Shown: positions 1 through 11,209 of the stretch, piece by piece
How the letters are laid out: every line of letters starts with the position of its first letter
How positions within the stretch are numbered: position 1 is the first letter of the stretch
Source of the DNA: Sabethes cyaneus
Taxonomy: Eukaryota > Arthropoda > Insecta > Diptera > Culicidae
DNA length: 64,000 nucleotides
NCBI RefSeq assembly: GCF_943734655.1
Contig: NC_071354.1
Coordinates: 79,049,822-79,113,821 of the forward strand
Reading direction: 5' to 3'
The notes under the pieces: generated by a model
The model's database searches: none
Seen by the model: only the letters and a program-made list of their open reading frames with translations
What the model was told of the DNA's origin: nothing
Made by a program: the position numbers and the translations under genes

Positions 1-2
1 CT

Positions 3-510
3 CGACTCCGGGAAGGAATCAAGTCGTATCGAGCTAGCAAACAGCCAAACCGAACCGTACAACAGAATACTGTGGCCAAAATCCGTGCTCGAAAGCTATA
101 CGACCGCGTGCTAACCAAGTTCGACGGGTGTCTTCTGATGGACCGATGAAACCTACGTCAAGGCTGACTTCGGGCATACGCAGCTGTGGCAGAAAAACGA
201 AAGTTTTCGTTACAAATAACACAATGACATCGGAACTGTACCAAAAGGAGTGTCTCCAAAAACAATTTTGCCGTTTATTCGATCCCACCACCATCCCGTG
301 ATGTTTTGGCCTCATTTGGCAAGCTGTCATTACAGCAAAGTCGTTCAAGAATGGTATGCAGAGAAAGGGATCAAGTGTGTTCCAAAAGACCTTAACCCAC
401 CCAATTGCCGCCAGTTCCGCCCTATTGACAAATACTGGGCAATCATGAAGAATAGACTTAAGGCAAAGGGAAAAGTTGTTAAAGACATCAATCAGATGAA
501 GATCTGGTGA
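3..510 (+). pseudogene. Tc1/mariner DD37E transposase remnant, N-terminal and catalytic part
   Basis: Transposase of the Tc1/mariner superfamily, which would bind its terminal inverted repeats and cut and join DNA in the nucleus. Seen: a reading frame from position 3 ends at a TGA near 147, and the next frame resumes with a DETYVKADF-type block, so one base near 144 shifts the frame around the first catalytic Asp (145-147). From 250 the frame is open with FWPxLASCHYSKVVQEWYAEKG and PPNCxQFRPIxKYWAIMK motifs. The second catalytic residue is His (313-315) instead of Asp, and the third is Asp (427-429) instead of Glu, with 37 residues between them. That spacing is the DD37E signature of the mosquito ITmD37E family (known). 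A further shift near 508 precedes the inserted element at 524; the C terminus resumes at 2734. The 5' end lies outside the window. The copy is dead. Confidence 0.9.
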
Positions 511-1034
511 AGCCAAAACGATGCACAATGGGCAAAAACGAGCTCGTAATCCCAAGTATTAGAAGCCGCTGGTTTGGAATCTTACAAGATACCTATTCTT
601 ATGTAAAAAAATGCGGGAAATCGATTGGTGATGGTTTCACCCTGCGCAGACTTCGGGAAGTGGTCCATTTTGCACTATTTTCCCTAAAAATCATGATAAA
701 AGTTAATTGAACAGTATGAAAACTTAGTTACCGCCCGTGGAACGAACTCAAATAGCTTCCAAATTTTATCAAAACATCAGAAGAATCAAATCCATTCCAT
801 ACTGTGCGAAATGCAGGTATAGTCCATGTTGCCCATTTCACCCCTAAATACATAGTAAAACCTAATTAGAGCGATTAAAACTAATTCAAATACAGGGGGA
901 TAAACTCGAATAGTACCAGTTTACTCGAAAGACATCAGGAGAGTTGTTTGTCATCGATTTAGTAGCGTGATGAACTCACTATCGGTCCGTTTTGCCTGAT
1001 TCTCTCCTAGATCTACAAAAACACGTTCTTTTGC

Positions 1035-1825
1035 AGTTAGTAGTAGTAGGTAGTAGTAGTAGTAGGGGAAAGCCACCATCATTTCAAGGACTTGCCAATG
1101 TATGTAAGTAGAATTACAGTAGATCCAAATTTGATTATCAAATGAATTTCACACTAATGCTGTTACAGAAGAGCCAAAAGGGAGAGAGGCAGAGGCATTT
1201 GTGCGCATTCCGGGGTTATAAGAGTTGCCTTCCAGCATAAGGATCCTTCCATGTAATAATCAATTTCGCTGTACCAACTTTAACCCACGTGATGATTGGT
1301 TTGTTTTGAGTTGAGAAGTGCCATATTTGCCTCAGACCTTAAGGATTCAGGTTGCCAAGTCACTCCATCATCCAGCCTTCCACATTTATTATATCAATAA
1401 TAATACTATTAATAATATGATATTAAGAGAAAATGTGGTATATATGGGTATATAATGAAGCGTGGTATATAATAGAACAATCTCACCAGCAGTCCTTCGT
1501 ATGAAATAGAATAGCGTCCTTTGAAGTTCCATAAGTGCTTCTAATACTTAATTTAATTTTTACATTCTGGTATCCATGTGCAGTATTAAAACTCGTTTTG
1601 GCCGAAGTTTTTACTATATAGCAAGAGATATATAGCAAGCTTCATAAGCTAAAACGAAAAAAAAATAATTAAAATAACTAAATTAGGCTTACCTATTAGC
1701 AAGGCCGTGTGGCCCCGCCGTCTGCCCAAAACCCCGATTTTGAGATCAGGCAGCCGAGAACCACCCAGCGTCGCACCTCCTAGCTTGGCTACTCAAAAGA
1801 GCATTACCAGGTAAGGCCACGCGGA
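1035..1825 (-). mobile_element. Non-tRNA retroelement, family R copy 1 (5'-truncated)
   Basis: This 791-bp insertion is flanked by a perfect 20-bp direct repeat, ACAAAAACACGTTCTTTTGC (1015-1034 and 1826-1845). A (TAG)n tract sits at its plus-strand left edge. Long target duplications and a short-repeat tail indicate target-primed reverse transcription on the minus strand. It aligns along its length with 56088-58819 (minus the nested element there) and partly with 29591-29712. Compared with the second copy it lacks about 75 bp at the minus-strand 5' end, as expected for 5' truncation. No tRNA-like A/B boxes and no reverse transcriptase are visible. It could be an internally deleted LINE. Confidence 0.75.
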
Positions 1826-2401
1826 ACAAAAACACGTTCTTTTGCTGTTGCGTAAAAATCGTAATTTTTCAACGATGGTGTCTTTGGAGAAGTTTATCAA
1901 TATAATACAGCGCATCTTTTCAAACTATCAAGGTAATCTCATATTCATCTATCAGGGTGATACCAACTTTTGTGTTTTTGAATTCGTCCAAAAAATTTTT
2001 TATTCAGAAAAATTATAGAACATACTAAAATGAGCAACTTTGCTGAATATAGTAACTATCTATCTTTTGCTAGTAGCGAGATATAATGATTTATTTAAAA
2101 AGTACACTCAAAAATCAATTCTGTACAATAACTCCGCATCCAATTAATTTATTGCTTTCAACTGTTCTCCGAAGTTATTCAGTATGATAAAATACACAGT
2201 TCTTTTGAAGGTTGTTTTTGCCTTTGAGTTAGTTTTAATTGCTTTAATTAAGTTATCTATGTAAATGGGGATGAATTGACAAAATGGACTATACCTGCAT
2301 TTCGCACAGTATGGAATGGATGGAATTTGATTCTTCTGATGTTTTGACAAAATTTGGAAGCTATGTGAGTTCGTTTCACGGGCGGCATATAAGTTTTTAT
2401 A

Positions 2402-2533
2402 CTTTTTTTTTTGTTAGATTATAGTCACTTTAACCAGCTTGGGTCATTCGTGACTTCTGCGGGGTTGGGATTTGAACCTAGATCCTCGGCGTGAGAGGCG
2501 TGAATGCTAACCACTACGCCGGGACTGACCCCT
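2402..2533 (-). mobile_element. tRNA-derived SINE, family S1 copy 1
   Basis: On the minus strand there is an A-box-like TAGTGGTTAGC, a B box GGTTCAAATCC, a short unique body and an A-rich end. It is flanked by the 10-bp target duplication AGTTTTTATA (2392-2401 and 2534-2543). It sits in the right arm of the Transib-like element, whose left arm lacks it. A second copy is at 55913-56049. tRNA genes themselves are ruled out by the lack of a full cloverleaf and by the tail. Confidence 0.88.
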
Positions 2534-2733
2534 AGTTTTTATATGGTTTAATTAGCTTTTATCATGATTTTTGGAGAAAAATAGGGTAAAATGGACCACT
2601 TCCCGAAGTCTGCGCAGGAACCATCACCAATCGATTTCCCGCATTTTTTTACATAAGAATAGGTATCTTGTAGGATACCAAACCAGCGACTTCCAATACT
2701 TGGGATTACGAGCTCGTTTTTGCCCATTGTGCG

Positions 2734-2814
2734 ATGGACGAAGAAAGTGTGCGGCGCCTAATAGACCATATTACAGGAAAAGTTCGAGAATTCCTTCGAA
2801 ACCGTGACGCATAA
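2734..2814 (+). pseudogene. Tc1/mariner DD37E transposase remnant, C terminus
   Basis: 26 codons open from MDEES to REFLRNRDA and ending in TAA, the usual C terminus of the DD37E transposase whose earlier part is at 3-510. It is separated from that part by the 2.2-kb insertion; the ATG is partly supplied by the CGATG duplication. No right-hand inverted repeat of the host transposon was recognised downstream. Confidence 0.85.
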
Positions 2815-3180
2815 TTTTATCCGTATTTTTACTTAAAAGTATGAAGAAAATGCTACATTTGTGTAAGAAAAGATATTGAATTCAAAAATAAATAACTGAA
2901 ATACACGCAATTGTTTTCTTTCCAATACTATCTGAAGCAAGCTTTATGATAGCTTATTTCATGAAATCGTTGTTGTTTCTCGCTTTATTATATTTCTCAG
3001 CATAATTATACTTTTTAAAGTGATTGAATACTCGATACAATTATTACAAAAGCAATTAAAATATGCCCGGCATTATTTTACGAATCAATCTCACACCAAC
3101 TACGACAAACGACCATTACACACTCGCTATCAAAATTTATTTCTTTATACCGAAAGCTACTCAACACTAAACATCTTAAC
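2815..3180. other. AT-rich DNA, nothing recognised
   Basis: It should hold the 3' flank of the DD37E transposon, but no terminal inverted repeat could be matched because the 5' end lies outside the window. Confidence 0.4.
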
Positions 3181-4330
3181 CGTGTGTTGAGTACGCTCTC
3201 TGTTGTGCCAAATCTGTCACATGTCACTTCATCGCTCCCGGAAGCTCGCGACCGGACCACTCATCGATAAGGATGGATGGCCGAAGCTTTCGGGAGGCTG
3301 CTCAGAGCATCGCTTCACAAGGGAAAGTTTCATTTGTTTGTTGTATGCCTACATCACGTTTCTCGCCGAATCTAGCTCGGTTCCATTCTGGCCGGCGGCG
3401 GCGGGATGCTGCTGCTGCTGGGTTGAAAGCTTTTGCTCTGTTTGTAACTCTAACGCCTCTGCCGCGTGTTACTGCCGACCGGCCAGGAAAACCCCAGGCA
3501 GACCGTAAGGTACATTCCGGAAAAACGGATCGTTCCTCCTATAGAAGTTCACGGGTTGTTCCAGAGAGGGAGATGGAAAACAAGAGCACGAACGTACTCT
3601 CTGCAGACATGCTGGATCGGATTGGGTTGGGATGCTGCAGCAGCTGGCTAGCTGGCTAAAGCTGGATGCTCTGGAAGCTGTATAGCGCTGAATCTCGTAC
3701 TGTGTGCTGTGTTGTGTAAGTCCTGCTAGCATTTTTCGGCCGTTCTCCGGGTTGTGGCAAATTTGGAAGCCCAGTTCTTTTCAGTCAGAGCGCTGACGTC
3801 ACGAAGGATATAACCGTAGTCGAAGACTCCTTCTCGGTGTCCTATTGTGTGAGGTGTGCTGTAAGTTGTCTGGCTCCTGCGGCTACCAAGTGGAACCTGG
3901 TGTTGTGCAGTTTTTTCCGTGAGTGATTCCTTCTTCAATACGTAACTCTAGTGGAATTTGCAGTTTCCGGGAAGTCTGCCTTATTGCTGCTGCTGAAAAG
4001 CAAGTGAGTGATGGTCGGCCCGGACGTTCCGGATTCTGGTTTCAGTGGTTAGTGATGGGAATTAGCGAAGATCTCCTGCTGTGTATTCTGCAGATGAACT
4101 GTGTTATTGCATAAATTAAACTCTGAAGTGGGCGAACAACGTGAAGTGAATAAAAATAATGACAGGAAATGGACTATATTTAGAGGATTACAACGCGAAG
4201 GAAATTGTGAAGGTAGAAGCAGAAGAAAAACATTGAATCAATATTTCACTGAATGTGTCAAACCGCTCAGTAGCAGCCAAAGTTTTTTTCCATTCCGGAA
4301 TACACTGACAGAGCTATCCAGGTGATAGTA
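3181..4330. promoter_or_regulatory. GC-richer island, possible promoter or 5' untranslated exon
   Basis: This stretch is clearly richer in G+C than the surrounding 5 kb. It holds a perfect CRE palindrome TGACGTCA (3794-3801) shortly after an arthropod initiator-like TCAGT (3781-3785), plus several donor-like GTAAGT/GTGAGT words (about 3715, 3857, 3917, 4003). Short overlapping open frames on both strands show no recognisable domain. The combination would suit the start of a host gene whose coding exons lie outside the window. This is inference only. Confidence 0.25.
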
Positions 4331-6189
4331 CAGTCGAAACCCTTATTGATGACACAGTTTGAAGATAAGCAATATTTTACAGCATCCAGGGCTCTGTGCG
4401 ATGAGACACAGAGTTGTTATGTTGTTTGTCTCTATGTAGGCCATAATATTACGGAATGTGTTCCCTGCCACTCTTTCTCTCTTTCTTTGTGACACGACTC
4501 TTCCTCCACCTGTCTACAGTTCGTAAACTTTCGAGCATGGGTGGGAAAATTCTGCCGATGAATCGAGAGCGGAAAAGCTCTGCCGCATGAGATACAGCCA
4601 GAACAGGATATAGGCCGAGTCTCCTTTGTGTGTGGTGTGTAATAACAGTACTTTTTTTCTATCCAACGGAAATGACTAGCAGCGTGCGTTCCTCATCATC
4701 CCAACCTAAAAATTCTTAATTTAGGTACCTAATGATTAGCAGCGTGAAAACCCCGTCAGCTGCTAACCATGTTTTCAGCTTCGGGGAGCGCTAGATGAGG
4801 AATGATAAGATTAGGGAAATTTCTGCTTCGGGTTTTGCTGCGCATTTTTGTCGAATTTGTATTCGCTGCGGTGGCGCCAAAGTTTAATGATTTTCTCCGC
4901 TAGGAACGAGCTACGACGATCTTCCGGGCCTCGGCCTCGGCCTGGCCTAGGCAACTTTTATTTCAGCCGACGGAGATGCTATCAAATGCGTGCCGGATTT
5001 AATGCCATTTCGAACTGTCGTCGAAGGCTTGTCACTATGCATAAGCAATTCGGTTCGGTAGAATAGAAGGAATTTGTAGAATGTCTCTGCCAATCGGTTT
5101 CATGGGGACAAAGGAATCGTGAGCGTGATAGTTGATGGTTTATCAATATCAATGAATTTTTCATGTGAGTTCATGTTTAGTTTTCATGTGAGTTTAAACT
5201 TTCGCGCTTAAAATTAGAATATCCAAGCCTTTATGATAGATTCAAATAATCACCGACAGTGAAAATAAATATTCATTTAATTATCTACTCAATTATTAAG
5301 TACTACTTTCAACTATTTAGAGACTTTTACAAAAACGCAGTAATGATTATAATTTAGAATCCCAACCTCTTTTAACTACACTGTATCGGAAATACAAATT
5401 CAGGACAGTTATATAATATACATTACTTATTGAATGGAAATCTCTCGAATACAACCGCTTTTTAGGAGACATCACTGGCATGTTATGATTGAAAAACGAA
5501 TTGCCTTATGGCAACGACCAAACTCTTAGTTGATCAAAGCTTGTGAATGCAATAAAACGTCAGAATATACCAGTAGGCAGCCTTCTTACTCCATCAGTTC
5601 CAAGTGACTCCCTTGTGGTACACTAAATTTCCTTTGGAATATTACCAACAATTAACAACAAATTAATTTTAAATAGTAGATGTACTCATTTTGTACTACT
5701 AAATAATTCAATTGTACGCTTGAAAGCCGAAAAATATGTTTGGAATCTTTTTCACTTTACAACATGATCCAGCTATAAAACTTGCACTGAAATTCTAAAC
5801 ATCTGAAAGTGCGATTGTGTCTTCGTAAGCTTGGTAAGTGCAAATTATAACGAGTTGCACCTGAAAAATGATGTTCATATTAAAACAATGATAAAATTTG
5901 TATCCTCCAAGAGAAAAACGCGTGCTTTCTATTAGTTTCACGGGATTCGAAGGGATATAAACGTGTCCCATTATTGTACCCTGATTTTTAAATTCTAAAT
6001 AATTTACAGAATTTTGAATTACTTTTTCTACTGATTATCATTGAAAGTGCAGCGGAAACTTTTGGATTATTTCGTTGCTTGGCCAATGGAAATGCTTTCT
6101 TAGAATACAGTGAGATCAACATGATTTAGCCCGTGCTATTGAAAAACCGCTAAAACCGTCAAAATTCAAAATAAGTAATTTACTTGCAT
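4331..6189. other. No gene recognised
   Basis: Mixed composition up to about 5100, then AT-rich. No terminal inverted repeats, transposase motifs or credible exons were seen. A low-complexity CGGCCT-rich run lies near 4925-4950. Confidence 0.4.
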
Positions 6190-6825
6190 GAACTTTGAAA
6201 CAAGTTTTTCTCGAGGCGTTTTTATCAAATTTCTTCTAAAAGAGTGTGACAAAGTTGATTACTTTTTATCTTTGTTATACTATAACAAAGGTTTAAAAAT
6301 TGGTCGAAATACACGAAATTGATCCGAGGCCCGGAGGACCAAGTCACATATACCAATCGATAGGGTTCGACGATTTGAGCAATGTCTGCGTGTGTGTATG
6401 TATGTAATGATTTTTTCTATCGCCTGTTTCTCAGAGATGGCAGAACCGAATCGTTCGCTATTACTTTTGTTTGAAAGGTATTATTGCCTAGTAGATCACT
6501 ATTGAGTTGTTTCGTGATACGACTTTTCGTTTAAAAGTTATAAGCAAAAATGTGAAAAATACGTGACACGGGTTTCTCCGGAACTACATGACCGATTTCA
6601 ACGATCTTAGTATCAAATGAAAGCCCTTATTAAAACTAAATTGTTCAGAAATTCTTAATTGAAAACAAACAAGCAGTTTAAAAGTTATGCTTAAAAACCT
6701 GTTTTGACAAGGTAATAATTATCGCCTGTTTCTTAGAGATGACCAATTTATGCGCTATTAGTCTCATTTGAAAGATAATATATCCTAATAGATCACTATT
6801 GAATGATTTTTTGATTGGACTGTTG
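6190..6825 (-). repeat. Repeat family A, copy 1 (inverted, truncated)
   Basis: On the minus strand this matches the 3' part of the family A copies at 12317-14270 and 16922-18994, including the palindromic terminus CCTTTGTTATAGTATAACAA (seen inverted at 6270-6292). A short GTGTGTATGTATG tract marks the dinucleotide site. Homology stops abruptly near 6825. The flank 6190-6270 also matches, inverted, the flank after copy 2 (about 9316-9400), so copies 1 and 2 form an imperfect inverted pair. Confidence 0.8.
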
Positions 6826-7904
6826 CGACAACAATGTTGTTCATAAATTGTGGGTTCGCTTCCACCTTTGTTTGCATAATCCTGCAAAACTTAAGCCGCT
6901 TAGGTTTATCCGCATGCAGCAGCTCTTGCATCTCTGGTGTGGAAAGGATGCATTTTTACTCGGTTCAGCACGCTCCACACCTTTCAGTGTGACACGGGGC
7001 TTTGGCGCAACTTGGCTTATACTTATCTTGCGATCAACGTTGGCCCCATTTGCCGATGCTGCTCTCCTCGAAGCCTTATTGAAAATAACGATCCTTCTCG
7101 GAAGCGATGGTGCGTTGTCGCAAAAGCTTTTCTATTAAATTCTAGAATAAAATCATTGTGTAACCAAACGAATCCTTCTGGATTTGTGTTTGCACACTTA
7201 GGCTGTGAACCATTTCGCGAAAGAAGAGTGTTCGATGTGTTACATTGATTTTTCCTTGAATTTTTTTTCACCAATGTATCGATGTTTAACATATAACAAA
7301 TTTGTTTATTTGTTTAAACCCGAAATGAAATGAGATAAATTTTATCTGTCAAATAGGAGCAAATGAACATCAAAAATTGATCCAATTCCAACCTGGACTG
7401 AATAAATAAATTCGCTGTTAAAGAAACATATCTTCATCCTCACCTTATATATAATCTCATTGAGTAAAACAACTATCAATCTGTCAGATATGAAATGATT
7501 CGCATTCTGAACTAATTTTTACCACTCGAGGAGAAATAACCATCGAACTGTCAAATTTTAACTAAAAAGATAAAAATTTCCCGAAATTGTTCACAGCCTT
7601 ACATTAGAGAGTCGATGGTCGGAAAATCTAGAATTATTCCCCTGCTTGCTTTACAATTAGCGAATGTCCGCGAGTTCTTCCAGAGGATACATGCAATCGT
7701 TTTCAGAAACGTCCAAAAAAACCAAGAAGTCTGTTTCGTTGTTGTTTTCCATACGTGTCAGATTGAGTTCGTCGCATGCAGTAATCCAGTGTGCTATGCG
7801 TGATGTATGAGTTCGTGAAGTTTTCCGATACTAATTCAACACAATAGGTACGTTAAAAATGAAATTGCAACGACACCTAAAGAGACCCATTTCATGTCAA
7901 AAAA
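6826..7904. other. Unrecognised DNA between two inverted family A copies
   Basis: 6826-7250 is richer in G+C and open in several frames on both strands (plus 6815-7138, minus 7023-7292). 7610-7800 also looks exon-like on the minus strand. I recognise no domain in either. They could be decayed transposase or captured sequence. Confidence 0.3.
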
Positions 7905-9268
7905 CCCGACTTAATCCACCTGTTGGTGAAAGGAACCTTTGTTATACAATCTAATTTGTCACTTGATATAGAAATCGATATGTCTTCGGAGCATAGTTAA
8001 ACTTTTTGATAGCACTGTGTTAGTTATCATCAATATGCAACTGGAAAATTGAAAAACTCGATTTTTTCATTTGCAGGAGAAATGTTGTACTCAAAGAATT
8101 TTCAGATATCTGATCTAAATGCGTTTTTCTCGAAGTCATGTTTTTTTCAGTAGCGGTACGTGATAAGTGGAAAAACATCTACAGCGAGACACTTTTTTCA
8201 AAAAAATTTTAATTTTTTTGGTGATGGCTATCAACGAGCTCTTCAATCTAGTTGAAATATATATCCTTCAAGTTGTCCGAAAACAAGATTCAGTCGTTTT
8301 GGTTATGAGCTAAATTAGTTACAACCAAAAATGTGTGTTTTCTCACTGGTCCATAATAGGTGGAAAGAGTGAGACAACGAGTATTGAAAACAGAGACACA
8401 TATTTGAATTAAATTTAAATGATATTTTTGATTATTAGAAATAGTTTAGAAGTCGTACTCTTTATTGTGTGTACAAAGGATACATTATTGCTGTGTATGA
8501 TTGAAAATTTCGATTATTTTCACATCTACATATATTCATAAACAGTACTAATCCTGGTCACCTGACTTTTAACTTACACTTTAGAATTAATTTGCAGTCA
8601 ATGCATATGGATTGATTTATAATTTAATACAAAAAAATAGAAGAAAATACGCATGGCGTGAGCATTGGCTGCGTATCTCACTGTTACCAATAGAAATTTT
8701 TATATAAAAACAGTGAAATAATAGTTGTGATAGCAAATAATTCGATTGTCATTTTTTTCATTTTCATTTCTCACCTCATTTTATTCTGTTTTACACTATT
8801 GCTCATAACTTTCAAATTAAACATCCAATAAAAAAAAAAAACAAATCAATAGTAATCTATGAAGCCATATTCCCTGCCAAATGAGACTGGTTTGGCCATC
8901 TCCGAGAAACATTCGACAAATCGACACCTTAAAAAAGCACATTTTTAATTATAAGTTTCTAGCTGCTTGATTGTTTGCGATAAAACTTTTGCGGTAACAA
9001 GAGTTTTCATTTGATACTAAAATGGCTGAAATCGGATGAACGGTTCCGGAGCAAATCATGTCACGTAATTTTTACTTTTTTGCTTATAACTTTCAAACGA
9101 AACGTCGGACCGCAAAACAATTCAATAGTGATCTATGAAGTAATAACACCTTTCAAATAAGCGTAATAGCAAACGAATCGGTTCAGTCATCTCCGAAAAA
9201 TCCGGGTCTTGGATCAGCTTTATGTTTGTCGACCAATTTCGAAACCTTTGTTATAATATAACAAAGGT
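7905..9268 (+). repeat. Repeat family A, copy 2 (diverged)
   Basis: It begins CCCGACTTAATCCACCTGTTG and ends with an imperfect palindrome, CTTTGTTATAATATAACAAAG. The start and the last 480 bp align with the other copies, while the middle is diverged. No protein is encoded. Boundaries are inferred from where copies stop matching. Confidence 0.7.
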
Positions 9269-11205
9269 AAAACAAATTGTGGAATGATACCAGAGCAAAT
9301 TGTTAAATAAAGGCAATCAGTTTTATCACACTTTTTTAGGAGAAATTTGATAAAAAAAAGTTTTGAGAAACACTTGTTTCAAAACTTTTTGCTTCTAAAA
9401 AGTTACTAAATATCACGAAGTAAGAGGTCTAAGAGCAATTTTCAATACAAAATTTTCTCTACTTTCGAATGAAAGTAACATAATTAAGCTAACTAGCATC
9501 GTTTTTGTATTAAAGCCAATATGAGGCAAACAGAACCGAAAACTAAAAATGTGCAATAACTCTGTAACGATCGAGATTTGACCTTCTTGCGTAGAAGGAT
9601 TTTTTCGTCAAATGTGGTCCTCTATCACCTCCTGAAATATCTGCACTTAGCAACTTAACACCCTGTATAGAGCTCTTGCAGCTCAAAACGCTGAAAATAG
9701 GGCCATTTTTGACTCGACTTTTTTTGTATAGGAATGAAATTTTCCTGACGCAAGATCTAATTTACTCATTACTCATTACTCATTAATACTGTCACAGCCA
9801 CAATAAAGGATTCCTGGAAATAATTTAAATTGTTTCTTAACATAGAAATATTTCAAACTATTTTCTTGTCAGTATTGACATTTGTAAAATATCCCAGATA
9901 TAACACAAAAATCAAATCGGCCAGGCCAACTGTGAGGTATTGCCGCAAAGACGATTCTGTGAAATGAATCTTGTGTGAATAATTTATTCATACATAAATA
10001 CATTTCTGAATCAACAGGGGAGGAAGAAACGGGGACGTCTCGTACCAACCGTTTCTGTTCAATTGTTATTGTTTAGTTTTAATGCTCGTTAGGAGTATTC
10101 AACTAGTAAAGATTAAATAATACTCCGGACCCTCGGGGATGAACTTATGGCATTTCGACCAAAAGCTAGGCTGCGATAGGCCAAGGTTATAGCGCCTTAG
10201 TTCGCTCTCTGAAAAGAGACAAAACAAACGAGCAAGCAAACAAACCAATTCTTATTTCAAGTTACTAAAATTTATAACATTAAGTAATATTAGTATATAT
10301 TAAAATTAAAAACCAGAAAAATGTAAAAGAAATTATTTCTACAATAATTTCAAATCGCCCAGGTGTGAATGGGTATAATGATAAAATAAAAAACAATCTC
10401 ACCGGCATTTTCTATTTGTTTTCTTCTGTTCCAATGAGCAACGAAACAATATAGCAAATAGTACATGCTTTGGCTCTTCCAAAAGCGTCTAATTTTTGAA
10501 CTCTTTACAATCCAGAATTACCTTTTTCCGATGGTCCGATGAAAAACATGCAGACTTCTTACTTGCTACCCTTCGACACATGACTAGGAATCTCACACAC
10601 AGCACAACATATTATATTTCTGTATATTCTAACCCCAGAATGACTGGTTAGAAGGCAGGTCCATCTTAAATCCAACATTTTACTGATAATTTCATCTTTG
10701 TACCCACAAAAACCGAACACTGATGCAACTAACACAAGTTTTCGAAATCCTCAGGCTTCGTTTTGCCAATCATACGGGCACGAACTTGGTCACCATCGTC
10801 ATTCCCATCATGGAGTTGTTTTTCGTTTGTGAGCAAGTACTATTTTCGTGAATGGAACCGAATATTTCAGCACTAAAACCGTTCTTCATAATTTCAATCT
10901 CAAAACTATACATAATTTGTATTCATGTCCACGATTAGTTTAGGTTTTGATCACTAATTTTCAATCGTTTTTAATAGAAGAATATGTCAAAAATTTGGAC
11001 GTGAAAAAATTTTTACATCCGTTTACGGCCGTAGCTTACTTCGATCCTTTCCTGACGCAAGATCTAATTTTCCACTAAACTTGATTTTTTTCGTCAAGAG
11101 TAACTTTTCAAAAGGGCGTATTTAGAAATGAGGTTACTCAAAACATCATATCTTGAAAACTAGTTATTTGACCAAAATGGCGTCAAAGGAAAAGTTCGCA
11201 GTGAA
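9269..11205. other. AT-rich DNA, nothing recognised
   Basis: No credible exon or transposon end was seen. TTACTCA is repeated in tandem about three times near 9766-9785. Confidence 0.4.
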
Positions 11206-11209
11206 TTAA

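Larger units (their letters stand above)
524..2731. mobile_element. Non-autonomous long-inverted-repeat element with Transib-type ends
   Basis: The element begins CACAATGGGCAAAAACGAGC and ends with the exact inverse of this. It is flanked by the 5-bp direct repeat CGATG (519-523 and 2732-2736). Removing it and one repeat rejoins the transposase C terminus, which proves the boundaries. Arms of roughly 330-350 bp (about 524-895, and the inverse of about 2230-2731 once the SINE is removed) match closely. CACWATG-type ends with 5-bp target duplications are the signature of Transib elements (known). No transposase is visible inside, so this would be a non-autonomous copy moved in trans. The interior carries a retroelement (1035-1825) and a SINE (2402-2533). 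Part of the interior (about 1905-2230) is related to the foldback at 51900-55100. Assignment to Transib rests on ends and duplication length only. Confidence 0.75.

Noticed and set aside
2402..2533. Functional tRNA gene (A and B boxes present)
   Set aside because: A-rich tail, target duplications and a second dispersed copy show a SINE; the acceptor stem does not close. The same reasoning applies to 37347, 60655 and 62590.
524..2731. P-element or hAT assignment for the CACAATG element
   Set aside because: Those make 8-bp duplications; here the exact repeat is 5 bp.
3273..3659. 128-codon plus-strand frame as a gene
   Set aside because: Overlaps other frames of similar length on both strands in GC-rich DNA, with no domain; treated as a non-coding island.
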